A stretch of DNA of 64,000 nt from Serinicoccus hydrothermalis. GTDB taxonomy: Bacteria; Actinomycetota; Actinomycetes; Actinomycetales; Dermatophilaceae. The DNA is taken from assembly GCF_001685415.1 (NCBI RefSeq), contig NZ_CP014989.1:2046001-2110000 (forward strand), written 5' to 3'. Under the pieces are notes generated by a model, which was given only the letters and a program-made list of their open reading frames with translations, did not search any database and was not told the origin of the DNA. A program made the translations under genes and the position numbers. Position 1 is the stretch's first letter, and each line of letters starts with the position of its first letter. This document shows, piece by piece, positions 47,369 through 57,400 of this stretch.

Positions 47369-48475
47369 TCAGCCCAGCCCCAGGGAGCGGGCGAGCACGG
47401 TGGCGATGCGGGGCCCGGCCCGGCCGTCCCAGAGCGGCGGCACGGGCGTCGAGCCCGGTGCAGGGCGGCCGGCGGCCAGGGTGCCGGCCACGGCGGCGGG
47501 CAGCTGCTCGTGCGTGGTCAGCACGTTGGTGCCGTGGGTGATGGTGACCGGGCGCTCGGTGCTGGGGCGCAGGGTGAGGCAGGGGATCCCGAGGACGGTG
47601 GTCTCCTCCTGCACGCCCCCGGAGTCGGTGACGACGACCGCCGACCCCTGCACGAGGGAGAGGAAGTCGAGGTAGCCCAGGGGGTCCACGGCCACCACCT
47701 GCGGGTGGTCGGTCAGCCCGACGGCGGCCAGCTTCGGCCGGCTGCGCGGGTGCAGCGGGAGCACCACCGGGCACTGGTCGGCGACCGCGTGCAGGGAGCC
47801 GACGACGGTCCGGGCATACGCCTCCTCGTCCACGTTCCCCGGGCGGTGCAGCGTGGCGGCGACGTAGGAGCCCGCGTCCGGCAGCCCGAGCGCCGCGGTC
47901 ACCCGGGCGGGGTCCAGCCGGTGCCGGTGGCGCAGCAGGGTGTCGATCATCGGGTTGCCGACGAGGTGCACCGCCGTGGGATCGGTCCCCTCGGCGGCCA
48001 GGTTGTCGGCCGCGTCCTGGCAGGTCACGAGCAGCAGGTCGCTGATCCGGTCGGTGACCATGCGGTTGATCTCCTCCGGCATCCGCCGGTCGAAGGAGCG
48101 CAGGCCGGCCTCGACGTGGGCGACCGGGATGTGCAGCTTGCTCGCCACGAGGGCCGCGGCGACCGTGGAGTTGACGTCGCCGTAGACGACGACGAGGTCC
48201 GGGCGCCGCTGCGTCAGCACCTGCTCCAGGCCCACCATGGCGGCCGCGGTCTGGGCGCCGTGCGGGCCGGAGCCCACCCCCAGGTCGACGTCCGGGCGGG
48301 GGAGCCCGAGCTCGGTGAAGAAGACCGTGCTCATCCGGTCGTCGTAGTGCTGACCGGTGTGCACGAGCAGCTGGTCGACGTCGTGCTCACCCAGGGCCTG
48401 CAGGACCGGCGCCGCCTTGGGGAAGTTGGGCCGCGCGCCGGTGACGTGGACGACGAGCGGGCGCCGGGCGCTCAC
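47369..48475 (-). CDS. wecB: UDP-N-acetylglucosamine 2-epimerase (non-hydrolysing)
   Basis: A 368-residue GT-B-fold epimerase that makes UDP-ManNAc from UDP-GlcNAc. N-terminus VVHVTGARPNFPKAAPVLQAL (a variant of the common GTRPE). Also HTGQHYDDRMSTVFFTELGLP, VVYGDVNSTVAAALVASKLHIPVAHVEAGLRSFDRRMPEEINRMVTDRIS, ATLHRPGNVDEE, and SGGVQEETTVLGIPCLTLRPSTERPVT, all diagnostic. Start GTG 48475 overlaps the stop of the upstream gene. Together with the dehydrogenase at 50229 it can supply UDP-ManNAcA. Confidence 0.95.
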   Translation of the reverse strand: MSARRPLVVHVTGARPNFPKAAPVLQALGEHDVDQLLVHTGQHYDDRMSTVFFTELGLPRPDVDLGVGSGPHGAQTAAAMVGLEQVLTQRRPDLVVVYGDVNSTVAAALVASKLHIPVAHVEAGLRSFDRRMPEEINRMVTDRISDLLLVTCQDAADNLAAEGTDPTAVHLVGNPMIDTLLRHRHRLDPARVTAALGLPDAGSYVAATLHRPGNVDEEAYARTVVGSLHAVADQCPVVLPLHPRSRPKLAAVGLTDHPQVVAVDPLGYLDFLSLVQGSAVVVTDSGGVQEETTVLGIPCLTLRPSTERPVTITHGTNVLTTHEQLPAAVAGTLAAGRPAPGSTPVPPLWDGRAGPRIATVLARSLGLG

Positions 48476-49089
48476 GCGCGACCCCCGGCCGGCCCGACGT
48501 CCAGGTCCTCCGGCAGCCGGGCGCCGATCGCCCGCACCAGCCGCTCGTCCAACGGGTCCAGGCCGTCGGCACCGGCGCGCGCCAGGTGCCAGAGCTGGTA
48601 GTGGTCCACGAGGCCGGCCACCCGTCGCGCGACGTGCTCCTCCCAGCCGCCCGGGTCGCCGTGGCCCCCCTGCTCGAAGGCCCTGCGGGGGACGAGCAGC
48701 TCGAGCACGACGTCGTGCCGCCGCCCGGCGGCGAAGACCGGCTGGTCCAGGACGAGCACCGGCCGGAAGGACCCCAGCTCGGCCTGCAGGTCGCCGACCC
48801 GGTCGACGAGCGCCTCGGCCTGCGCCTCGTCGAGGCCGGTGGCGAGCACCCCGACCACCGGGAGCCGGGAGACGTCGGCGCCGACGACGTGCCGGCCGCC
48901 GCGCAGCGGGACGTCGACGTGGCCGGCGCCGTGCCGGGGGGCGAAGACCCGCCAGGCCAGGTCGGTCAGCGTGGGGCTGCGGCGCACCCTCGGCAGCACC
49001 TCCTCCAGCGCGAGGCGGTAGCCGGGGAGGCGACGCGCGAGGCGTGCCGCCGACTGCTGCCGGCGCCGGCCGGCCGGACCGAGGCTCAC
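48472..49089 (-). CDS. Hypothetical protein of the glycan locus
   Basis: A 205-residue protein I do not recognise. The first 20 residues are basic (RRRQQSAARLARRLPGYRLALEE). A middle Rossmann-like part reads LPVVGVLATGLDEAQAEALVDRVGDLQAELGSFRPVLVLDQPVFAAGRRHDVVLELLVPRRAFEQ. The rest is helical (EEHVARRVAGLVDHYQLWHLARAG). There is no signal peptide or membrane helix. The gene is fixed between a glycosyltransferase and wecB by GTGA overlaps on both sides, so it is surely translated. FRPVLVLDQPVF resembles half of a nucleotide-sugar-binding lobe; it may be a partial GT-like accessory protein. Confidence 0.7.
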   Translation of the reverse strand: MSLGPAGRRRQQSAARLARRLPGYRLALEEVLPRVRRSPTLTDLAWRVFAPRHGAGHVDVPLRGGRHVVGADVSRLPVVGVLATGLDEAQAEALVDRVGDLQAELGSFRPVLVLDQPVFAAGRRHDVVLELLVPRRAFEQGGHGDPGGWEEHVARRVAGLVDHYQLWHLARAGADGLDPLDERLVRAIGARLPEDLDVGPAGGRA

Positions 49090-50150
49090 GCCGCGTCCCC
49101 CACGGCGAGGATGGCCCGCGCCGCGTCCGGCGCCCCGTTGCCGGGGTCCGCGGCCTGGGCGGCCCGCGCCAGGTCGGCCCCACGGTCGAGCAGCTCCTCG
49201 ACGAGCGGAGCGGCCCGGCCACCGGTGAGGGTGGGGGCGCTCAGGGCCCAGCCGCGGCGGGCGGCCTCCCGGGCGCGGCCCTCCTGGTCGTCGAGGGAGG
49301 TGTGCGTGTTGGGCACGAGCAGCGTGGGCACCCCGAGCCGCAACGACTCGTGCACCGAGTTGTAGCCCGCGGCAGCGACGACGAGGTCGAAGGCCCGGTA
49401 GTGCTCGGAGAGCGGGAAGTGCCGCACGAGGTGCACGTCCCCGGCATACGCGTTCTCGGCGATGGCCGGAGCGGTGACGCACACCCCGATCCCCCGGTCG
49501 GTCAGCGCGGCCGCGGCGGCACCGACCTCGTCCCCGGTGTCGTTGATGTTGCCCGCGCCGAGCGAGACCAGGGCGAGCCGGCCCTGAGCGGGCAGCCCCA
49601 GCGCGGCGCGCGCCGCGGCGCGGTCCTGGAGCTGGTCGGTGTCGACGAGGGTCACCGGCGGTACCCGGACCACGTCCGTGTCCGGCACGCCGGCGGTCGC
49701 GCCACGGTCGGCCGCCGCGCACAGGTCGCCGGGCTCGAGCACCGTGTCGAACCAGGAGGCCTTGTCCAGCTGGTCGGTGTTGCGCCCCGGCCTCCACATG
49801 CCGCGGCGGGACCAGACGGCCCGGGTGCGGGGATGGGCCGCCAGCGCGGCGTCGAGCCCGGAGTAGGGGTGCGTCCCGTCGAAGACCAGCACGTCCGGGT
49901 CGACCCGGTCCAGGACCTCCGTGAGCTGGTCGGCGAAGAGCCTGCGCCACGCAGCGGGACGCAGTCCCGAGGCCCCCTGCGAGGCGAGGTACTCCCACGG
50001 CAGCCCCTCGGCCCCGACGACCGGCACCGCCTGGGACAGCGAGACGACGTGGCGGTGCACGTCGGCCGGCATCCGGCGGGCGTAGGCGAGCAGCCGCGTC
50101 AGGTGCCCCATCCCCGCCCCGTTGCTGGACAGGAGGAGCACCGACGACAT
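49086..50150 (-). CDS. MurG/GT28-like glycosyltransferase
   Basis: A 354-residue GT-B protein. The N-terminal motif LLLSSNGAGMGHLTRLLAYAR is the glycine-rich loop of MurG-like enzymes that act on membrane acceptors. The C-lobe has ALVSLGAGNINDTGDEVGAAAAAL, then VVAAAGYNSVHESLRLGVPTLLVPNTHTSLDDQEGRAR, the donor-site pattern of GT1/GT28. The sequence ends in DAARAILAVGDAA. ATG 50150 is preferred; an in-frame ATG at 50162 is possible. It is first in the minus-strand operon and divergent from the dehydrogenase, 78 bp away. Confidence 0.86.
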   Translation of the reverse strand: MSSVLLLSSNGAGMGHLTRLLAYARRMPADVHRHVVSLSQAVPVVGAEGLPWEYLASQGASGLRPAAWRRLFADQLTEVLDRVDPDVLVFDGTHPYSGLDAALAAHPRTRAVWSRRGMWRPGRNTDQLDKASWFDTVLEPGDLCAAADRGATAGVPDTDVVRVPPVTLVDTDQLQDRAAARAALGLPAQGRLALVSLGAGNINDTGDEVGAAAAALTDRGIGVCVTAPAIAENAYAGDVHLVRHFPLSEHYRAFDLVVAAAGYNSVHESLRLGVPTLLVPNTHTSLDDQEGRAREAARRGWALSAPTLTGGRAAPLVEELLDRGADLARAAQAADPGNGAPDAARAILAVGDAA

Positions 50151-50228
50151 ACCGGCGATCATGGCACAGCGCGATATGCTCGGGGCGCGCTCGCACCCCC
50201 ACCCCCGTCTCGAAGGAGTCCCGTCACC
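50151..50228. promoter_or_regulatory. Divergent promoter region of the two central glycan operons
   Basis: Only 78 bp separate the starts. Plus strand: a TATGCT-like -10 (50174-50179) and GAAGGAG RBS for the dehydrogenase. Minus strand: the -10 candidates are less clear (CATATC or CATGAT). Both operons must be driven from here. Confidence 0.5.
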
Positions 50229-51494
50229 GTGGCTGTCGACGCTGTCATCATCGGCCTGGGATACGTCGGTCTGCCGCTGGCCCAGGAAGCCACCCGGGCA
50301 GGGATGCGGGTCCTGGGCTTCGACATCCACCAGGGGGTCGTGGACGCGCTCAACGAGGGGCGCTCGCACGTCGACGACCTCGCCGACGAGGACATCGCGC
50401 AGATGCGCGAGGGCGGCTTCGAGGCCACCACCGACGAGTCCCGGATCGCGGAGGCGGCCACCGCCGTCATCTGCGTGCCGACCCCGCTCTCGGCGGACGG
50501 GGGTCCGGACCTGCGGGCCGTGGAGTCCGCCGTCGCCGCCGTGGCCCGCAACCTGCGCCCCGGCATGCTCGTGGTCCTGGAGTCCACGACCTATCCCGGG
50601 ACCACCGACGAGGTGGTCCGCCCGGCGCTGGAGGCCGGGGGCCTGGTCGCCGGGGAGGACTTCCACCTCGCCTTCTCTCCCGAGCGCATCGACCCCGGCA
50701 ACGAGCGCTTCGGCGCCAAGAACACCCCGAAGGTCGTCGGCGGCCATACGCCGGCCTGCAGCGACGCGGCGGCCGGGTTCTACGGCACCTTCGTCGACAC
50801 CGTGGTGCGCACCAAGGGCACCCGCGAGGCGGAGACCGCCAAGCTGCTGGAGAACACCTACCGCCACATCAACATCGCGCTGGTCAACGAGATGACCCGG
50901 TTCTGCCACGAGCTCGGCATCGACCTCTGGGACGTCATCGGGGCGGCCAGCTCCAAGCCCTTCGGCTTCCAGGCCTTCTACCCCGGCCCGGGCGTCGGGG
51001 GCCACTGCATCCCGATCGACCCCAACTACCTCTCGCACAACGTGCGGGCGCGCCTGGGCTACCCGTTCCGCTTCGTCGAGCTGGCCCAGGAGATCAACGC
51101 CGGGATGCCGGCCTACGTCGTCGGTCGGGCCCAGGACATCCTCAACGCCGCGGGCAAGCCGCTCAACGGCTCGACCGTGCTGCTGCTCGGGGTCACCTAC
51201 AAGCCCAACATCGCCGACCAGCGCGAGTCCCCGGCGGTGCCGCTGGCCCGGCTGCTCGCGGCCAAGGGTGCCAGCGTGGTCTTCCACGACCCGCACGTCC
51301 AGGAGTGGCACGCCGCCGGCGACTCGGTGGCCGGCCGGGTCGAGGACCCGGCGGCCGCCGCCGGCGAGGCGGACCTGACGATCCTCGTGCAGAACCACCG
51401 CGGCTACGACGTGGACGCCCTGGCCGAGGCCTCGCAGGCCTTCTTCGACACCCGCGGCGCCGCCGCCGGAGGGGAGAAGGTCGTCCGGCTGTGA
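50229..51494 (+). CDS. UDP-sugar 6-dehydrogenase (UDP-GlcNAc/UDP-ManNAc type)
   Basis: A 421-residue NAD-dependent dehydrogenase that oxidises C6 of a UDP-sugar to the uronic acid. NAD motif GLGYVGLP (9-16), ESTTYPGTTDE, FSPERIDPGNERF, KLLENTYRHINIALVNEM, and the catalytic Cys in GVGGHCIPIDPNYL (near 260). The pattern PFGFQAFYPGPGVGGHCIPIDP fits WbpA/WbpO/WecC-like enzymes, which use N-acetyl sugars, better than plain UDP-glucose dehydrogenases. With WecB in the locus, UDP-ManNAc is the likely substrate (inference). GTG 50229 has GAAGGAG upstream. It overlaps the ABC permease by 4 bp. Confidence 0.9.
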   Translation: MAVDAVIIGLGYVGLPLAQEATRAGMRVLGFDIHQGVVDALNEGRSHVDDLADEDIAQMREGGFEATTDESRIAEAATAVICVPTPLSADGGPDLRAVESAVAAVARNLRPGMLVVLESTTYPGTTDEVVRPALEAGGLVAGEDFHLAFSPERIDPGNERFGAKNTPKVVGGHTPACSDAAAGFYGTFVDTVVRTKGTREAETAKLLENTYRHINIALVNEMTRFCHELGIDLWDVIGAASSKPFGFQAFYPGPGVGGHCIPIDPNYLSHNVRARLGYPFRFVELAQEINAGMPAYVVGRAQDILNAAGKPLNGSTVLLLGVTYKPNIADQRESPAVPLARLLAAKGASVVFHDPHVQEWHAAGDSVAGRVEDPAAAAGEADLTILVQNHRGYDVDALAEASQAFFDTRGAAAGGEKVVRL

Positions 51495-52405
51495 ACGCCG
51501 ACCTCGGGCCCGAGCCGCACCACCAGCCGGCCGCCCTGGACCACGACGCCGCGGCCGACCTGGCGCGTCGCTACGGCATGCAGCAGGTCGCCACCCGGCC
51601 CTCGCTGCCCGAGTACGTGCGGGAGATCTGGCGCTACCGCCACCTCATGTGGTCGCTGGCCAAGGGCGAGGTGGTCAGCCAGCACCGGGACAACTACCTC
51701 GGCATCCTCTGGTCGGTCATCAACCCGATCATGCTCGGCGTCGCCTACTACCTCATCTTCGGCGTGCTGCTCGGCCTGAGCCGGGACGTCGACAACTTCG
51801 TGGCCTTCCTCACCATCGGGCTGTTCACCTTCACCTTCATCTCGGCCACGCTGACCTCCGGGTCGCGCGCGCTCCTGGGCAAGGTCGGGATGATGCGCTC
51901 GCTCGCCTTCCCGCGGATCCTGCTGCCGGTGGTCAGCGTCATCTCCGAGTTCGTCAGCAACATCCCGGCCTTCCTCGTGCTCGTGGCCATCGCGCTGCTC
52001 AGCGGGGAACCGATCACCTGGGAGTGGTTGCTCTTCCCGGTGGCGCTGCTCGTCGTCGTGGTCATGGGGCTGGGGTTGGCGATGCTCGTCTCCCGTCTGG
52101 TGCACGCGGTCCGGGACCTCACCAACCTCGTGCCGCTCGTGGTCCGGCTCATGCGCTACGTCTCCGGCGTCTTCTTCTCCATCGACGCGCGCTTCGGGGA
52201 CCTCGACGGCGTCCCGGACTGGGTCGGCGCCGCGCTGGCCTACCAGCCGGTCGCGGTGAGCCTCACGATGGTGCGCGAGACCCTCATGGAGGGCTTCCCG
52301 CTGCAGTGGCAGACCTGGGCCTTCGCCGGGGGATGGGCACTGCTGCTCTTCGGCGCTGGCTTCATCGTCTTCTGGCGGGGGGAGGGCACCTATGGCCGCG
52401 CCTGA
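51491..52405 (+). CDS. Polysaccharide/teichoic acid ABC exporter permease (TagG-like)
   Basis: A 304-residue ABC-2 permease. A cytoplasmic N-terminus holds the amphipathic segment LPEYVREIWRYRHLMWSLAKGEVVSQHRDNYLGILWSVINPIM, which is the signature of the TagG/Wzm/RfbA exporters. Six helices follow, for example PIMLGVAYYLIFGVLLGL and WLLFPVALLVVVVMGLGLAML, and the short motif ALAYQPVAVSLTMVRE. It exports a lipid-linked polymer with the ATPase encoded next (14-bp overlap). Confidence 0.93.
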   Translation: MNADLGPEPHHQPAALDHDAAADLARRYGMQQVATRPSLPEYVREIWRYRHLMWSLAKGEVVSQHRDNYLGILWSVINPIMLGVAYYLIFGVLLGLSRDVDNFVAFLTIGLFTFTFISATLTSGSRALLGKVGMMRSLAFPRILLPVVSVISEFVSNIPAFLVLVAIALLSGEPITWEWLLFPVALLVVVVMGLGLAMLVSRLVHAVRDLTNLVPLVVRLMRYVSGVFFSIDARFGDLDGVPDWVGAALAYQPVAVSLTMVRETLMEGFPLQWQTWAFAGGWALLLFGAGFIVFWRGEGTYGRA

Positions 52406-53327
52406 GCAGGAGCGGCCCCGGGGCGGGGCCGAGCAGGCGAAGGTCGAGGGCGAGAGGATCCCCTCGGTCGTCGTCTCCCACGTCGACATCAGGTACCGCG
52501 TCTACGGCAGCCCGAAGCGCACCGACCCGGCCGAGGAGGAGGTCGAGTCGACCTTCCGTCGCCTCGTCGGCCGCAGCACCCAGGGCCTGGGGGTCCAGGA
52601 GGTGCACGCGGTCAAGGACGTCTCCTTCGTCGCCTACCGCGGCGAGTCGATCGGCATCATCGGGCGCAACGGGTCGGGCAAGTCGACGCTCCTGCGCTCG
52701 GTCGCCGGGCTGGTGCCCCCCTCCAGCGGCACCATCTGGCTCGGCGGCAAGGCGGCGCTGCTGGGCGTCAACGCCGTGCTGCAGCGCAAGCTCAGCGGTC
52801 GCGACAACATCTGGATCGGGGCGCAGGCGCAGGGCCTCACGCCGGCCCAGGTGCGCCGCCGGATGGACGACATCATCGACTTCGCCGACATCGGCAACTT
52901 CATCGACCTGCCGATGAGCAGCTACTCCAGCGGTATGGCGGCCCGGCTGCGGTTCGCGATCTCCACCGCCGTCGTCCCCGACATCCTCATCGTCGACGAG
53001 GCCCTGGCCACCGGCGACGAGCACTGGCGGGCCCGCGCCACCGAGCGCATCGAGCGGATCCGGGAGCAGGCGGGCACCGTCTTCCTCGTCGCCCACAGCC
53101 GCCGGCGGATCAACGAGCTGTGCACCCGGGTCCTGTGGATGGACGACGGACGCCTCCTCGGGGACGGCCGGCCCTCGGTCATCAACGGGCTGTACGGCCG
53201 CAAGTACGGCAAGCACCGCCAGGTGTGGCGCGAGCGCTACGAGGAGATCAACCGGGTCATGCAGGACCAGGGGCCGGACGCCGCCCGCGACCTGCTGCGC
53301 AAGTGGGAGCCCGAGGGCAACTGGTGA
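52392..53327 (+). CDS. Polysaccharide/teichoic acid ABC exporter ATPase (TagH-like)
   Basis: A 311-residue ATPase. A long N-terminal part (PSVVVSHVDIRYRVYGS) precedes the core, as in TagH/Wzt. Walker A GRNGSGKST (91-99); signature variant YSSGMAARLRFAIS; Walker B ILIVDEALATGD; switch His in VAHSRRRI. The C-terminal extension is short (about 50 residues), so there is no separate carbohydrate-binding domain as in some Wzt. Its stop overlaps the start of the next glycosyltransferase. Confidence 0.93.
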   Translation: MAAPEQERPRGGAEQAKVEGERIPSVVVSHVDIRYRVYGSPKRTDPAEEEVESTFRRLVGRSTQGLGVQEVHAVKDVSFVAYRGESIGIIGRNGSGKSTLLRSVAGLVPPSSGTIWLGGKAALLGVNAVLQRKLSGRDNIWIGAQAQGLTPAQVRRRMDDIIDFADIGNFIDLPMSSYSSGMAARLRFAISTAVVPDILIVDEALATGDEHWRARATERIERIREQAGTVFLVAHSRRRINELCTRVLWMDDGRLLGDGRPSVINGLYGRKYGKHRQVWRERYEEINRVMQDQGPDAARDLLRKWEPEGNW

Positions 53328-54463
53328 GCCCCCGCCGGATCCTCGTCGTCACCGTGGTGCACCACCCGGAGGACGCCCGTATCCGGCACCGTCAGATCGC
53401 CAGCCTCCTGGCCGCCGGGTGGGAGGTCACCTTCGCCGCACCGTGGACCGGGCACGGGGTGGAGCCCCCCGGTGCCGGCGCCGTGCCCGGGCTCACCGCG
53501 ATCGACCTCACCCGCTCCAGCGGGCGGCGCCGGTTCGCGGCGCAGCGGGACGTGCGGCGGGTGCTGCGCGAGCAGGGGCCACGGCACGACGTGGTCCTGC
53601 TGCACGACCCCGAGCTCGTGCCGAGCACCCTGGGGATCTCGCTGCCGCTCACCGTCTGGGACGTGCACGAGGACACCCGGGCCGTCGTGGACCTGCGCTC
53701 CTGGGTCCCGGAGCGCCTGCGCGGACCCCTGCGCTCGCTGGCCGGCACGATGGAGCGGGGTGCCGAGCGACGGATGGTGCTCATCCTCGCCGACGAGGAC
53801 TACGCCCAGCGCTTCGCCCAGCAGCACCTCGTCGTGCCCAACACCACCCCGGTGCCGGTCGACCCCCCGCCGGCCGGGACCCCGGACGAGCAGGGCCGGC
53901 TCCGGGTGGTCTACCTCGGCAGCCTCACCCGGGAGCGCGGGGTGGCCGAGCTGGTGCGGGTGGGCGAGCAGCTGAGCACGGCGACGCAGGGCCGCGCGGT
54001 GCTGGAGGTCGTGGGCCCGGCGCACGGCTCGGCCACCACCGAGCAGCTGGAGGCGGCGCAGCGCGCGGGCCACCTCGAGTGGTCCGGCTTCCTCCCGGCG
54101 GACCAGGCGCTGGACCGGCTCGACGGGGCGCTCGCCGGGCTGTCGCTGCTGCACGACGTCGCGAACTTCCGCCCGAGCATGCCGACGAAGGTCGTGGAGT
54201 ACCTCGCGCACGCGATCCCGGTCATCAGCACGCCGCTGCCCCGCGCGGTGGACCTCGTCGAGCGCAGCGGTGCCGGCACGATCGTCCCCTTCCAGGACGT
54301 CGAGCGCACCGTCGAGCAGCTGCTCGCCTGGGCGCAGGACCCGGCCGCCGCGGCGGATCTCGGTCGGAGCGGGCATACCCTCGCCCGGCGCGAGCTCGAC
54401 TGGGGCGTCCACTCAGAGCAGTTCGTCACCGCCATGGAGCGGCTCGCCGACGCCCCCCGCTGA
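53324..54463 (+). CDS. GT4 family glycosyltransferase
   Basis: A 379-residue GT-B enzyme. N-lobe: RRILVVTVVHHPEDARIRHRQIASLLAAGWEVTFAAPW and LPLTVWDVHEDTRAVV. C-lobe: LRVVYLGSLTRERGVAELVRVGEQL and the donor-site stretch FRPSMPTKVVEYLAHAIPVISTPLPRAVDLVE with the usual K-x-x-E pattern. GTG start overlaps tagH by 4 bp. It ends with a 51-bp tail overlap on the convergent gene. Acceptor and sugar are unknown. Confidence 0.9.
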   Translation: MSPRRILVVTVVHHPEDARIRHRQIASLLAAGWEVTFAAPWTGHGVEPPGAGAVPGLTAIDLTRSSGRRRFAAQRDVRRVLREQGPRHDVVLLHDPELVPSTLGISLPLTVWDVHEDTRAVVDLRSWVPERLRGPLRSLAGTMERGAERRMVLILADEDYAQRFAQQHLVVPNTTPVPVDPPPAGTPDEQGRLRVVYLGSLTRERGVAELVRVGEQLSTATQGRAVLEVVGPAHGSATTEQLEAAQRAGHLEWSGFLPADQALDRLDGALAGLSLLHDVANFRPSMPTKVVEYLAHAIPVISTPLPRAVDLVERSGAGTIVPFQDVERTVEQLLAWAQDPAAAADLGRSGHTLARRELDWGVHSEQFVTAMERLADAPR

Positions 54464-57400
54464 GGTGGCCCGGGTCGCGATCGCGTAGGCCTCGTCGTAG
54501 CGCGCGGCCAGCGCCGCCCAGGTGCGGTGCTCACGAACCCACGAGCGGCCCGCCGCCGCCAGCGCGGCGCGCCGGTCGGGGTCGCCCCGCAGGTCGGCCA
54601 GCACCCCGGCCAGCGCGGCCGCGTCGCCGGGCGGGAAGGTCAGCCCGCGCTCGGCGTCGCCGACGATCTCCCGCAGGGCGGGCAGCGCGGAGACCACGAC
54701 CGGCAGCCCCATCGCCATCGCCTCGTAGGGCTTGAGCGGGGTGACGAGGCGGGCGGCGCGCTCGTCGATGCGCGGCACGACGAAGACGTCGAGCAGCGCG
54801 TAGTAGTCGCCGACCTCCTCGTGCGGCACCTGCCCGGTGAGCACGACGTGCTCCGCGACGCCCAGCTCCTGCGCCCGCCGCCGCAGGCCGTCCGCCCGGT
54901 GGCCCCCGCCGACCAGGAGGGCGGTCACGGGGTGACCCGCGCGGCGCAGCAGGGCGACGGCCTCGACGAGCACCTCCTGACCCTCCCGCGGGTGGTCCAG
55001 GTTGCTCACGTAGCCGACGACGAAGGTGTCCTCCAGGAGCAGGTGCCGGCGCAGGTCGGCACGCGGGGGGCGGGGCGCGATGGCCTCGTCGTCGACGCCG
55101 TTGGGGACCACCACGACCCCGGCCGGGTCGAGGGCCTGCGCGCCGGTCCCGGGCCGGGCGAGGATGTCCTGCCGCATCGACTCGCTGAGGGTGACGACCG
55201 CGTCGGCCAGGCCCAGGACCCTCGCCTCGAGGGCGCGGCGCAGCCGGTAGAGCTCGCTCTCGGTGGCCCGTCCCACGTCCGAGGTCCACACTCCCTCGAA
55301 CAGCCCGCGCACCTCGTAGACGACGGGCAGCCCCGCGGCGCGGCCGACGGCGAGCGCGACGAGCGCGAGCTCGTAGCCCCGGTGGCCGGAGTGGGCGTGC
55401 AGCACCGACGGACGGTGCTCCACGACCTGCTCCAGGACCCGACGGGCGAAGGCGTCGAGGTAGGCGTCCGCGCCCTCGCGGGCGGGGACCTGATCGCGGG
55501 TCAGGCGCAGGTGGGGGACGCCGTGCACGGTCTCGACGGCCGGGGCGGGCTCGTCCGGGAAGTCGAGCGCGGTGACCGCCAGGACGTCCTCGCCCCGGCG
55601 GGCCCGCTCGCGCAGCAGGTAGGCCGAGCGCACGGCATACCCGCTCGTGCGCTGGGGCAGCGACACCTTGAGCAGGTGCAGCACCCGCCCCGGCTCCCCC
55701 TCCACCGGGGTGGGCGGCAGGTCGCCGGGCAGCCAGCCCGGGGAGAACTCGCGCAGCCTCGCCTTTTGCTCCGTCACCAGGGCGCGCACGTGCGGGCGGG
55801 GGTCGATCGCGGCCCACCGCCGCAGCACCTCCAGCCGCAGCGTGGGCTCGCCGGCCCGGGTCGTGGCCAGGGCGGCCTGCTGCAGCAGCGCCGCGTCGGG
55901 CGCCGTCGCGGTCGAGCCCAGCGCCTCCCGCACGAGGGCCATGGCCTCGTCGTGCCGGCCGGACCCGCTCAGCTCGCCGATGCGGCCGAGGTCGCCGAGG
56001 ACGGCCGCCCGCAGCGCCTCCCGTGCCGGGGCCTGCGGTGCGTCCGTGCGCAGGCTCGCCAGCCCGGGCACGACCTCCACCCGGACGTCACAACCGGACC
56101 GGTCCACGCGTGCGCGGACGCGGTCGCTCGTGGCCTCGTCCTCGACGAGCAGCGCACCCCACCGTCGGGGGTCGACGAGGTCGAGCCAGGGAGCGGCGAG
56201 GTCGGCGGGCCGCACCAGCGCCACGAGGCGGCAGGAGCGGGGCAGGGCGAGCGAGGCCAGCAGCGTCCGCTGGTCCACGCCGTCGGCCAGCACGACGGCC
56301 GGGTGCTCCTGGCGCAGCGCGCGGCCGGCGCCGGGGTAGCCGGTCCAGGGCAGGCCGAGACCGGACCGCAGCCGGCCCTCGACCAGCGCGTCGGGGACGG
56401 TGGTGCCTCGCAGCGAGGAGGGCAGGTCCTGCTGGGCCGGCTGGACCACCGTGACGGCGGGGGAGAGACGCAGCACCGCCCGCAGGGCCGGGCCGGACCC
56501 CTCGGCGGGCAGGAGCAGCACCCGCACCGCCGCACCCGGGCTCTGACCGGAGTCCTCCTGCTCGCCCTCCTCCCTCCCGATCGGCGCGGACGTGGTGAGC
56601 GCGCGCCAGGTGCGGCTCGGTGACGGGTCCGGAGGGTCGTCGACGTGTCCACCGCTCGCGCCGCGCTCGGCGTGCCGCAGGCGCAGGGCCAGCGCGGCCC
56701 ACCGCGCGGCGGCCTGCGCGTCGGCGTCCAGGACGGTGTCGGCCTCGGCGAGCAGGGCGTCCGCGGCGGCGAGCAGCCGCTCCCGGTCGACGTCGGGGCG
56801 TCCCGTCGGTCTGCCCCGCTGCAGGGCCCACCCCTGCAGCACCGGGTCGTCGGGACCGAGCACCGGCTCCAGCGCGGCGAGCAGCGCGTCGCGCTGGTCG
56901 GGGTCGCGGCTCAGCCACAGGGTGGCCCGCAACCGGTGACGTACCGGTGCCTGGGTCCGGGCCGGGCCCGCCAGCGCGGGGATCGCGAGCAGCAGGCGCC
57001 GGAGGTCGCCGGTCGGCAGCTCGGGCTGCGGCTGCGAGGGGGCCCCGATCCCCGCGTGGGGCAGGACGCGCAGCGCCAGCCGGGTGCAGAGCTCCAGGGC
57101 CTCACCGGTGCCCTCGAGGACCTGCACCTGCGGGGCGAGGTCGTGCGCGGCCCGGGCGACGGCGGGCGCCCCGGGACCGAGCACCACGAGGGCGTCGCTC
57201 TGTCGCAGGCGGTCGCGGAAGCCCGGGTCGAAGCGCGCCGCCAGGCCGGCCCCGTGCCGTACCGGGAGCACGCGCTCGGCACCGGTGAGCAGGGGACGGC
57301 GCCACCGGGAGCGGGTGTGCCCGGCGCGCAGCTGCTCGCCCCGCAGCGACCGGTCACCGTCCGGGCCGACCTGCTGCACCACGACGGTGGGCACCAGGCC

